DNA from: Acidobacteriaceae bacterium
GTDB lineage: Bacteria; Acidobacteriota; Terriglobia; Terriglobales; Acidobacteriaceae
Direction of reading: 5' to 3'
Assembly: GCA_027364815.1 (NCBI GenBank)
Contig: DAHXOQ010000116.1
Span: 1 to 8,411 of the forward strand
DNA: 8,411 nucleotides
The translations under genes were made by a program, and so were the position numbers. The notes below the pieces were generated by a model. The model did not search any database. It was given only the letters and a program-made list of their open reading frames with translations, and was not told the DNA's origin. Every line of letters starts with the position of its first letter. The first letter of the stretch is position 1. This document shows, piece after piece, positions 1 to 5,976 of the stretch.

Positions 1-2
1 CA

Positions 3-332
3 AAGCGTGACGATCTTCGCCAGACGCCAACCCTCACTCCTCCCCCGGAGGGGCACGTCATGTACTCCCCTGAACACGGTACGCTCTACTTCACCGGTTC
101 GAAAATTCCCTCGCTGCCTGTTGGCAAGTCCTATGAGCTGTGGATCCTCCGCGGCAAGCAACAGCCTCCCATCGCCGTCGGCACCTTTACTCCAGACAAC
201 TACGGCTTTGCTACCCTCATTCCCCCACCCTTGCAGGAAGGGCTGACCATTCAAGGCTATGTTGTCACAGTTGAAGATTCCATTGGCGCAACTACCCCGA
301 CACTGCCTTATGTGATTTCCTCACTCCCGTAA
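3..332 (+). CDS. Anti-sigma-K factor RskA-type C-terminal domain (5'-truncated)
   Basis: The open frame runs in from the left edge and ends at TAA 330-332. About 109 residues are visible, and the true start lies outside the window. After a Pro/Thr-rich stretch comes the pattern of the extracytoplasmic RskA domain: a short hydrophobic strand, then 'LPVGKSYELWIL', 'PIAVGTF', and a closing 'VVTVEDSIGATTPT' (VTvE..GG..PT in the family). RskA-type proteins hold an ECF sigma factor through a cytoplasmic N-terminal zinc-binding segment and cross the membrane once. Only the periplasmic part is seen here, so the zinc finger and membrane helix cannot be confirmed. By family habit an ECF sigma gene should lie just upstream. 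The ATG at position 60 falls inside the conserved domain, so it is an internal methionine and not the start. The domain call is fairly sure; the partner sigma factor is inference. Confidence 0.82.
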   Translation, partial: KRDDLRQTPTLTPPPEGHVMYSPEHGTLYFTGSKIPSLPVGKSYELWILRGKQQPPIAVGTFTPDNYGFATLIPPPLQEGLTIQGYVVTVEDSIGATTPTLPYVISSLP

Positions 333-356
333 AGACTCTGCAACTTCAGCCTGAAA

Positions 357-392
357 TGCAAAAAGCCCCTCATCATTCAGGGGCTTTTTGCA
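357..392. terminator. Bidirectional rho-independent terminator between convergent genes
   Basis: A perfect 14-bp inverted repeat (357-370 and 379-392) encloses an 8-base loop. The stem carries GCCCC/GGGGC next to the loop and an A5 / T5 tract toward its base, so both strands read as a GC stem followed by a U run. It lies 24 bases after the RskA-type stop codon and 26 bases beyond the stop codon of the opposing lipoprotein gene, so it can terminate both transcripts. Confidence 0.9.
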
Positions 393-418
393 GATCTTTC
401 ATTGGGTTCAGTTACAGC

Positions 419-1954
419 CTACGGCAAAGCGTACAATCCACAATCAGTTGGGTTATTCGTCAACGTTACGTTGTCCAATATGCTCGGAGGCAAATAGCAG
501 GGCGTCCCTGCCCCCGGTTTACGCGCAGTGATATTGGCATTCCCGCTGGTCCCATTCTGAGTCGAAACACGCACATCTACGGGATTGCCTTCAACCAGTA
601 ACGCCGTATCCACAATATCCAGATCGGTACGGATTATAGTTATGTACGGGCTATTGGGGGATGCCACGTAAACTTTGCCGTACTGCGAGTTCTGGGTTGA
701 AACTACCGACCAGGGATTGCCATTCACTGCGACTGTCTTTTCAGGAGTGTGGCTGGTCAGGTTGACAATCGAAACTGTTCCATCAGCTTGGTTGGCGGTA
801 TAGGCGCGCGTTCCGTCAAAGAGTACCGTCACGCTGGCAGGATTGTTGCCCACGGGGATAGTATAAGTTGTTCCAAAAGTTGCACTGTCATTGCCGTACT
901 CATCCAGGCTAACGTCGATGACAGATATTGTCGCACCATCATAATTGGCAATCACCAACTGGTTCGTTGCAGAGTTGTACTCGGCATAAACCGGACCCGC
1001 CGTACTCTTCATACCGGCAGTTCCATTCGGCGGGGTAATACCCGTGTTAGTCACTGCAGTCAGTGACAAAGGCAGTGTGGGATGGCAGGTGAAGGGCTGG
1101 CCTGATTGATTGACGCCAGGTGCGCACTGATCAAGAGTATTTAACTGGCTGTTGATTACCGTCACCGTGTCACTGCCGCGATTGAAGACGTAGACTCGCT
1201 TCTGATCCGGACTCTCCAGAGCATAGACCGGGCAAACCCCAAGCGGAATCTTCGAGGATACAGTGAAAGTGGCAATTTCCATTCCATCCGCCTCGCCTTG
1301 CTGAGTTTGTGCCTGCGGCGCAGTGTTACAAACGACTCCATAACTCAACGTGTTCGCAGATGAACTGTTCTGGCTGATTGAGTAATTTCTTTGCCCGTTC
1401 GAACCAGGCCCAATTGTAAAAACAGGCAACGGTGCAACTGGGATGGACAGCTTGTATGTCTCCGGCGCGCCTGTCAATACGTCAATTACATCGTTGCCCG
1501 CATCAGCTACCCACAGGCCATTGCTCGGGGAAAACATTCCTGCAAATATTCCCGTTTTACTCGACGGCAACGACGAATAGCCAAGATTTCTTGCAAGTAA
1601 ATTCTTGGTGACCTGGAAGTTCGTCAACGTCAAATCGTCATTGACTGTATATCCGTAAGCGCCGTTCGCATCTTCAGTAAAAGATAGGGGATTGGGACCA
1701 ATCGTGGACTGGGCAAGCACCGTATCGCCTGAGTAATCCACAATCGTCGCAATGCCAGGTGTCGCCGTACCAGTCGTCGATACCACGACGGCAAAGGACT
1801 GCGGCTGCGCTGGTGGAGGCGTAACAGGCTGTGGAATCACAACCGGGCGGAAATTAGTTCCGCAACCGGCCAACACGGCTACTGCAGCTAACGCCGCGCC
1901 GGTATAAAAAAGACGCCTTAGCGCCTGATAATTCTGCATGAAGAATTGATCCAT
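419..1954 (-). CDS. YVTN/YncE-like beta-propeller lipoprotein
   Basis: This is a predicted exported lipoprotein of 511 residues. The N-terminus has a basic segment (Arg13-Arg14), a hydrophobic core (about 15-28) and a lipobox LAG-Cys31. A Pro-rich linker follows (about 37-52), then repeated four-stranded propeller-blade motifs of the YVTN type, for example around 248-270 ('KRVYVFNRGSDTVTVIN'), 326-350 ('NQLVIANYDGATISVIDV'), 378-400 ('TRAYTANQADGTVSIVNL') and 424-446. Such propellers usually bind partners or ligands in the cell envelope; no catalytic residue is recognisable. The mature part holds six cysteines besides the lipidated one (209, 241, 277, 290, 486, 505), which fits an oxidising compartment. 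The ATG at 1952-1954 is preceded directly by an in-frame TGA, so the protein cannot start further upstream. The only Shine-Dalgarno-like sequence (GAGGAG, 1972-1977) is 17 bases away, and Met6 is an alternative start. The gene converges with the anti-sigma gene and diverges from the DUF92 gene. Confidence 0.85.
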   Translation of the reverse strand: MDQFFMQNYQALRRLFYTGAALAAVAVLAGCGTNFRPVVIPQPVTPPPAQPQSFAVVVSTTGTATPGIATIVDYSGDTVLAQSTIGPNPLSFTEDANGAYGYTVNDDLTLTNFQVTKNLLARNLGYSSLPSSKTGIFAGMFSPSNGLWVADAGNDVIDVLTGAPETYKLSIPVAPLPVFTIGPGSNGQRNYSISQNSSSANTLSYGVVCNTAPQAQTQQGEADGMEIATFTVSSKIPLGVCPVYALESPDQKRVYVFNRGSDTVTVINSQLNTLDQCAPGVNQSGQPFTCHPTLPLSLTAVTNTGITPPNGTAGMKSTAGPVYAEYNSATNQLVIANYDGATISVIDVSLDEYGNDSATFGTTYTIPVGNNPASVTVLFDGTRAYTANQADGTVSIVNLTSHTPEKTVAVNGNPWSVVSTQNSQYGKVYVASPNSPYITIIRTDLDIVDTALLVEGNPVDVRVSTQNGTSGNANITARKPGAGTPCYLPPSILDNVTLTNNPTDCGLYALP

Positions 1955-2088
1955 TCAGTGCTTAATTCGTACTCCTCTGTGATTGTAAATCAGACGGATG
2001 GGTATTGGACGCCCAAACCTTTCATTCGGGTAGTCGATTCTTCAAACTCCTCACTCCAAAATCCATTTCACACACATATGATGAATCT

Positions 2089-2997
2089 ATGGAACTTCGA
2101 TGGCAATCGCGCCTGATTTTGCTTCTCACAGTGCCCATTGCCGGCGCGGATCTGGTCCTGGAAACAGGTGCTTGGTTGTCGATTGACCAACGCGTCATTC
2201 TCTGGAGCTTTGGTATCTGCGCTTTCTTCGCCATCATTGTCCTGCTGATGCGCGCAGGAACCCCCACAGCCGCAGCTGTTGGCTTCGCAATAAGCTCCAG
2301 CCTGATCTTTTCCACCGCCCCGATTCCCTTTTCACCCTTCAGAACTGCCTTCACACCAGCCCTTTTCGTCTTTCTCATGGCCTATGCAGCTACCAAACTC
2401 GGCTACCCGGGAAAAGAACGCCTCGGAACAGCCGAGTCTCATGCAGGTCGCTCCGCGCCACAGGTCGCCGCAAATCTGGGCGTGGCCATGCTCTTCGCAC
2501 TGCACTTTGTCCAATTCATGCTCATCAAATCGCCGTGCATCGGCCCACGCCTCTACCTTCCCAACGGCTACATACCGGGCTTAGTCTTCGCTCCAGCCCT
2601 CGCCGCACTCGCTGAAGCTGCCGCAGATACCGTCTCCTCCGAAATTGGCCAGTCGCTCACTCTCACTCTCCGCCGCCGCTTTGGAACACGTCCACGGCTC
2701 ATCACAACACTCCGCATTGTTGAACCCGGAACCAATGGCGGAATCACCCTCCTCGGCTCGCTCGCTGGAATCCTCTCAGCCTTCCTCATCGCACTCACTG
2801 GTAGCTGGGCCCTCAACGGCGGATTGCTCCTCCTGATCCTCAGCACCGCTGGCGGCATCTTCGGTCTCTTTTTCGATAGCCTTCTCGGCGCTACCCTCGA
2901 GCGCAAAGGGTACCTCAACAACGACGCTGTGAATTTTTTATCTACACTTGCTGCCGCACTCTTCACCTTGCTGCTTCTGCTCTTAAAACCACGCTGA
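2089..2997 (+). CDS. DUF92 family integral membrane protein
   Basis: This 302-residue polytopic membrane protein matches the DUF92 pattern. A GY..K...G segment comes at about 105-113, then a 'GRSAPQVAANL' segment (120-130). A short acidic motif inside a hydrophobic stretch follows, 'ADTVSSEIG' (179-187; ADT.ASE.G in the family). Next are 'GTNGGITLLGSLAG' (214-227), 'FDSLLGATLER' (262-272) and 'NDAVNFLST' (278-286). Family members include the plant and cyanobacterial VTE6 protein, linked to phytyl-phosphate phosphorylation for tocopherol and quinone synthesis. Most bacterial members are uncharacterised, and nothing nearby points to isoprenoid metabolism, so the substrate is unknown. I chose the ATG at 2089 because the first membrane helix begins right after it. 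A TTG at 2005 in the same frame would add 28 polar residues and has only a weak GGATGGG-like site before it. Neither start has a strong Shine-Dalgarno sequence. No terminator follows the stop codon. Confidence 0.8.
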   Translation: MELRWQSRLILLLTVPIAGADLVLETGAWLSIDQRVILWSFGICAFFAIIVLLMRAGTPTAAAVGFAISSSLIFSTAPIPFSPFRTAFTPALFVFLMAYAATKLGYPGKERLGTAESHAGRSAPQVAANLGVAMLFALHFVQFMLIKSPCIGPRLYLPNGYIPGLVFAPALAALAEAAADTVSSEIGQSLTLTLRRRFGTRPRLITTLRIVEPGTNGGITLLGSLAGILSAFLIALTGSWALNGGLLLLILSTAGGIFGLFFDSLLGATLERKGYLNNDAVNFLSTLAAALFTLLLLLLKPR

Positions 2998-3031
2998 ATT
3001 CAAATGCAAATTCTGATAGACAAAATTTCAC

Positions 3032-3059
3032 TTGACTCGTCCTATTCCGCCTATTTAAT
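3032..3059 (+). promoter_or_regulatory. Sigma70-like promoter for the small exported protein gene
   Basis: TTGACT at 3032-3037 (five of six matches to TTGACA) is followed after 16 bases by TTTAAT at 3054-3059 (five of six matches to TATAAT). Transcription would begin near 3066, giving a leader of about 15 bases that consists mostly of the Shine-Dalgarno sequence. The box lies in the 83-base gap after the DUF92 stop codon, so the small gene need not depend on upstream transcription. Read by eye only. Confidence 0.6.
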
Positions 3060-3066
3060 AACCGTA

Positions 3067-3074
3067 TAGGAGGT
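3067..3074 (+). promoter_or_regulatory. Strong Shine-Dalgarno site before a GTG start
   Basis: TAGGAGGT is a near-perfect complement to the 16S rRNA tail and sits 6 bases before the GTG at 3081-3083. It decides the start of the small gene and suggests high translation. Confidence 0.8.
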
Positions 3075-3080
3075 AGTACC

Positions 3081-3365
3081 GTGAAATTACGTAATATTGC
3101 TTTGAGCATGCTCGTCGGTTCAGCAGTTCTCATTGGTGGCATCATCGTCGCACAACAACCTTCCCGTAATGTTAGCCCTGAGCGTCATCCAAATATTGCC
3201 GCCGCCCAGCGACTTTCGCAGCAGGCATACGAGAAGGTGACAGCTGCCCAGCAGGCCAATGAGTGGGATTTGGGTGGTCATGCAGCCAAAGCAAAAGAAC
3301 TGCTTGAGCAAGTGAATAGAGAGTTAAAGCTTGCTGCTGAAACCGCGAATAAGAATCACAAGTAA
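3081..3365 (+). CDS. Small exported helical protein (94 aa), function unknown
   Basis: This gene starts with GTG and ends with TAA. The N-terminus is a classic export signal: Lys2 and Arg4, a hydrophobic core at about 6-23, and a possible signal-peptidase site near 'IIVA-QQ' (around residue 24). The mature part of about 70 residues is polar, rich in Ala, Gln, Lys and Glu, and probably two amphipathic helices. A His-Pro pair at 36-37 opens the first helix ('AAQRLSQQAYEKVTAAQQAN'). A 'DLGGHAAKAKELLEQ' segment (63-77) opens the second ('ELKLAAETAN'). The Gly-His-Ala-x-Lys-Ala-x-x-Leu-Leu layout recalls small periplasmic metal-binding helical proteins such as SmbP, but only three histidines are present (36, 67, 93), so metal binding is a guess. 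It may be retained as a membrane anchor rather than cleaved. It has its own promoter and a strong ribosome site, which suggests an abundant protein. I recall similar short proteins in acidobacterial genomes but cannot name a family. Confidence 0.75.
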   Translation: MKLRNIALSMLVGSAVLIGGIIVAQQPSRNVSPERHPNIAAAQRLSQQAYEKVTAAQQANEWDLGGHAAKAKELLEQVNRELKLAAETANKNHK

Positions 3366-3553
3366 ACTTTTTTAGACCAGATTCACCTTGAAGTACGATC
3401 TGAACAATACTGTGAGGCCGTTCTCCTCTTGGGTCAATCATGCTCCACTGGATTGTCGGCCTCATCTGTCAAAATTCTTAAGGCAACAGTACAAGAAAAT
3501 ACATTTGATTCAATAAGATTCGCGAGCGCAGAAAAAGTCTCTCGGAAAATCAA
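3366..3553. other. Convergent intergenic region with a nested inverted repeat
   Basis: These 188 bases lie between two convergent stop codons. The octamer at 3413-3420 (TGAGGCCG) is exactly complementary to 3457-3464. Inside it, CAATC (3435-3439) pairs with GATTG (3451-3455). The fold would be an 8-bp stem, a one-sided 14-base bulge and a 5-bp stem with an 11-base loop. There is no T run after it on either strand, so it is not a standard terminator. A T6 tract follows the upstream gene at 3368-3373 but without a hairpin. No credible coding frame is seen; the region is AT-richer than its surroundings. Confidence 0.4.
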
Positions 3554-4195
3554 TCAATGAAGATGCAGCCGCCAAAGTGTGTAGCTCACAATCTCGTGCG
3601 TCACGCGCTCAATATCCGCCGTTGAACCCGCAATCGGAGCCTGAGGCCGTGGCGAGGTCAGCACATCCAGCCCATCGGCAGCGCAGATCTCGTGTATGCG
3701 AAACAAATGTGTGCCATCAGAAACAATCACCAGCCTGCGCAAGTTATTCGCTCGCGCAATCACGGCTATGCGACGCGCTGATTCTTCCGTACTCCGGCTC
3801 TCTGTCTCCGCAATAATGTTGGACGCTGGAATCCCCAAACTCACCAGGTACTCGCGACCCACCATCCCTTCAGAATAGGCATCGCCGCCATTGCCGCCCA
3901 GGGTAATCACCAGCGGTGCAATTCCGTGCTGATAAAGCGTCAGCGCATGATCGAGCCGCGCACGGTAAACCGGTGATGGCCGTCCATCATACTCCGCCGC
4001 GCCAAAGACCCCAATCGCATCGGAAACTTGTGCCTGGTCTTGGCGCGAGTAGTACTCAATCTGCGCAAAAACCCAGACAACCCAGCCAAGCACCACCAGA
4101 AAGATCAACAATAATGCAAAGTAAACCACTCGCCGCCAGCGTCTCTTCTTCTCCGCCAACACAACTGACTCGTGATTCACTTCCGCGTGATCCAT
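3554..4195 (-). CDS. YdcF/SanA-like DUF218 membrane protein
   Basis: This 213-residue protein has a basic cytosolic N-terminus (Lys16 to Arg22), one membrane helix (about 23-45) and a single DUF218 domain facing the periplasm. Domain landmarks are 'DAIGVFGAAEYDGRPSP' (59-75), 'RLDHALTLY' (80-88), 'ITLGGNGGD' (97-105), 'ESRSTEES' (132-139) and 'VIVSDGTHLFR' (156-166). Together they form the Rossmann-like core with its conserved Gly-Gly, Glu/Ser-Thr and Ser..His positions. DUF218 members such as SanA, ElyC and YdcF are tied to envelope integrity and vancomycin resistance in enterobacteria, but the reaction is not settled, and I cannot assign one here. The start is supported by GGGAGG at 4199-4204, only 3 bases from the ATG, which is tight. 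The gene is in line with tsaC, 115 bases downstream, so joint transcription is possible. The stop is TGA 3554-3556. Confidence 0.85.
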   Translation of the reverse strand: MDHAEVNHESVVLAEKKRRWRRVVYFALLLIFLVVLGWVVWVFAQIEYYSRQDQAQVSDAIGVFGAAEYDGRPSPVYRARLDHALTLYQHGIAPLVITLGGNGGDAYSEGMVGREYLVSLGIPASNIIAETESRSTEESARRIAVIARANNLRRLVIVSDGTHLFRIHEICAADGLDVLTSPRPQAPIAGSTADIERVTHEIVSYTLWRLHLH

Positions 4196-4310
4196 CGTCC
4201 TCCCATCTTACTTGTGGGGCGTTCATACATTCTGTGATTAAAATATGATTTCTTCGCGGCCTTCAGGAATCAGGAGCCTGCGTGAAGTGCTCAGGCGCTT
4301 TTGTTTCCGG

Positions 4311-4955
4311 CTAACCTTCGAGCGCCATCACAATCTCATGCGTAGGAATTGCGCCTTCGCGCAGAATCCCCCAACGTCCATCACCGAGTGAAAGATCAAC
4401 AATAGTCGTGTGCACGGCGCGCGCTGTCGGTCCGCCATCCACAATCAGTGGAATCCGGTCGCCCAACTGATCGCGCACACAAGCCGCATGTGTGCACTCA
4501 CTCGCGCCCTGCAGATTCGCCGAGGTCGCTGTAATCGGCAACCCGAACAACTCGACTACTGCACGCGCTATCGCCGCATCCGGCACTCTCAGCGCCACAT
4601 TACCCGTATTCGCCGTTGAGCGCAATGGCAGCTTTGTTCCTGCACGAACAATAATAGTTAATGGCCCGGGCCAGAATTTTTCCGCCAGCCGGTCCAATTG
4701 CGTATCCGTGTCGCGTGCCAGTTCATACGCCTGCGCCACACTTGCAATCAAAAGAGAAAGTGGTTTGTGCTTTTGACGGGACTTCAGTTGATAAATATGT
4801 TCAACCGCATTCAGATTGACCGGATCTACAGCCAACCCGTAAAAAGTGTCTGTAGGCAAGGCAATTACATCGCCGCGCTCAAGCCGGGAGACTATCGTCC
4901 GAACCCTGTCCGGTTCTGGTTCAATTGGATCAACGCGCAGAATCTCAGCGTACAA
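4311..4955 (-). CDS. tsaC: L-threonylcarbamoyladenylate synthase (Sua5/YciO/YrdC family)
   Basis: This cytosolic enzyme of 214 residues makes threonylcarbamoyl-AMP from threonine, bicarbonate and ATP. That is the first step of the t6A modification at position 37 of ANN-decoding tRNAs. The YrdC-domain signatures occur in order: 'LPTDTFYGLAVD' (33-44), 'KSRQKHKPLSLLI' (58-70) with the Lys-x-Arg and Lys pair that bind substrate, 'WPGPLTII' (95-102), 'ALRVPD' (121-126), 'PITATSANLQGA' (140-151) and 'HTTIVDL' (182-188), where Ser/Thr-Thr-hydrophobic-Val-Asp is usual. The length fits the short TsaC form without the C-terminal Sua5 domain. The start is TTG at 4953-4955, chosen because a strong Shine-Dalgarno sequence lies six bases before it and no other start codon precedes the first conserved motif. 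YciO-type paralogues of unknown role share the fold, but the motifs fit the TsaC/YwlC type well. Confidence 0.9.
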   Translation of the reverse strand: MYAEILRVDPIEPEPDRVRTIVSRLERGDVIALPTDTFYGLAVDPVNLNAVEHIYQLKSRQKHKPLSLLIASVAQAYELARDTDTQLDRLAEKFWPGPLTIIVRAGTKLPLRSTANTGNVALRVPDAAIARAVVELFGLPITATSANLQGASECTHAACVRDQLGDRIPLIVDGGPTARAVHTTIVDLSLGDGRWGILREGAIPTHEIVMALEG

Positions 4956-4961
4956 ATTCCA

Positions 4962-4970
4962 CTCCCCTTT
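4962..4970 (-). promoter_or_regulatory. Shine-Dalgarno site that fixes the tsaC TTG start
   Basis: On the - strand the sequence reads AAAGGGGAG. It ends 6 bases before the TTG at 4955-4953, which is ideal spacing for that rare start codon. Confidence 0.7.
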
Positions 4971-5071
4971 ACAAACACAATTGAACTTTCGAAGATTTCC
5001 GCCACTTCACTTGGGCAATACCGCGTGAGAGCGTTAATCTACAACCTGCAAGCCTCCATTTGGAGCGCCGT

Positions 5072-5094
5072 TTGCTACTAAAGAAGTGTAGCAA
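5072..5094. promoter_or_regulatory. Hairpin/dyad in the tsaC-trmH divergent region
   Basis: TTGCTAC (5072-5078) is complementary to GTAGCAA (5088-5094) around a 9-base loop, about 42 bases before the methyltransferase start. A second short dyad, CTCCA-TT-TGGAG, lies just to its left (5054-5065). The 181-base region (4956-5136) must hold promoters for both divergent units, but I could not pick convincing -35/-10 pairs. The dyads could be an operator or a leader hairpin; this is a weak call. Confidence 0.25.
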
Positions 5095-5136
5095 CTACGC
5101 GTTCAACAAAATGGGCGCTTCCTTGGTCTTCAAAAG

Positions 5137-5976
5137 ATGCCTCTTCGCATTGTACAGAGTAAACAGAACCCGCGCCTCAAGGAGTTGCGACATGCGCTCA
5201 CTCAGCCGCCTCGCGCCTCGCAGAAAACTGCGCTGATCGGCCTCGAGGGTCCCAATCTGGTCGCTGAAGCTCTGCGCGCCGGGCTGGTTATTAATACGCT
5301 TTTTGCAACCGAAGACTCTGAAAAGCTCATCCACCAACTCACTCGGAGCTTTCCTCAACTCCTACACGTTGAAACCCTGCTTCTGTCCCGCGATCTGCTC
5401 AACTCGACCCTCTCAACTGAAGCCCCGCAGCCCATCGCCGCCCTCGTCGAAGCTCCCGCCTGGAACTGGGATTCTATCGTTGGTGAAAGCCCCATACTCA
5501 TCCTCGCCGCCCTTCAGGATCCCGGCAACCTCGGCACCATCCTGCGCTCCGCCGAGGCCTTTGGTGCAGCCGGAATCATCGCCCTCACCGGAACCGTGAG
5601 CCCCTGGAACCCCAAAGCCCTGCGCGCCTCCGCCGGGAGCGCCTTCCGCATTCCCTACGTCTCCGCCTCACCGATAGAAGCCTTCGCATACCTGCACCGC
5701 ACCGGCCGTCACATCTTCACCACAGCAGTTGAAGGCGCACAATCTGCCACTCAAGCCAACCTCGCCGCGCCCTTCGCCCTCATCATCGGCAATGAAGGCA
5801 ACGGTATCTCGCAAGACATCGCCGGCCTGGCCGACTCCGCCCTCACCATCCCCACTGGAACAGTTGAAAGCCTCAACGCCGGCATCGCCGCAAGCATCCT
5901 TCTCTATGAAGCCGCCCGCCAATGCGATGCTCAATCCACACCACCAAAATCCGCATCTAAAAAGAGGACACACTGA
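5137..5976 (+). CDS. SpoU/TrmH-family RNA 2'-O-ribose methyltransferase
   Basis: This 279-residue enzyme is of the SPOUT knot class, which moves a methyl group from S-adenosylmethionine to a ribose 2'-hydroxyl in rRNA or tRNA. The N-terminal 110 residues form the RNA-binding part ('SKQNPRLKELRHA' at 8-20, 'LEGPNLVAEAL' at 36-46). The catalytic domain carries the three SpoU motifs. Motif 1 is 'DPGNLGTILRSAEAFG' (128-143) with Asn131 and Arg137. Motif 2 is 'IIGNEGNGIS' (216-225) with Glu220. Motif 3 is 'IPTGTVESLNAGIAASIL' (238-255) with the Ser-Leu-Asn signature. The layout resembles TsnR/YsgA/RlmB-like 23S rRNA methyltransferases, but the target nucleotide cannot be read from sequence. The tail after 262 is polar and Lys-rich. 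ATG 5137 is the only possible start: no start codon occurs between it and the in-frame TAG at 5089. Its Shine-Dalgarno match is poor. The stop codon overlaps the rarA start. Confidence 0.9.
   Translation: MPLRIVQSKQNPRLKELRHALTQPPRASQKTALIGLEGPNLVAEALRAGLVINTLFATEDSEKLIHQLTRSFPQLLHVETLLLSRDLLNSTLSTEAPQPIAALVEAPAWNWDSIVGESPILILAALQDPGNLGTILRSAEAFGAAGIIALTGTVSPWNPKALRASAGSAFRIPYVSASPIEAFAYLHRTGRHIFTTAVEGAQSATQANLAAPFALIIGNEGNGISQDIAGLADSALTIPTGTVESLNAGIAASILLYEAARQCDAQSTPPKSASKKRTH

Noticed and set aside
749..1066. Plus-strand frame inside the propeller lipoprotein gene
   Set aside because: It is a Cys/Arg/Ser-rich shadow product; the - strand frame has a signal peptide and repeated propeller blades.
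1955..2088. Search for promoter boxes between the lipoprotein and DUF92 genes
   Set aside because: A TACAAT box occurs on the - strand (1982-1987) but without an acceptable -35 partner; too weak to list.
2568..2966. Antisense frame inside the DUF92 gene
   Set aside because: The Arg/Ser/Pro-rich product has no motif, while the + strand frame carries all the DUF92 signatures.
3172..3465. Minus-strand frame across the small gene and the intergenic region
   Set aside because: It has no Shine-Dalgarno site, runs antisense to the small exported protein and shows no recognisable domain.
4698..5081. Plus-strand frame opposite the tsaC start and into the spacer
   Set aside because: It has no ribosome site, overlaps the conserved tsaC N-terminus on the other strand and has no motif.
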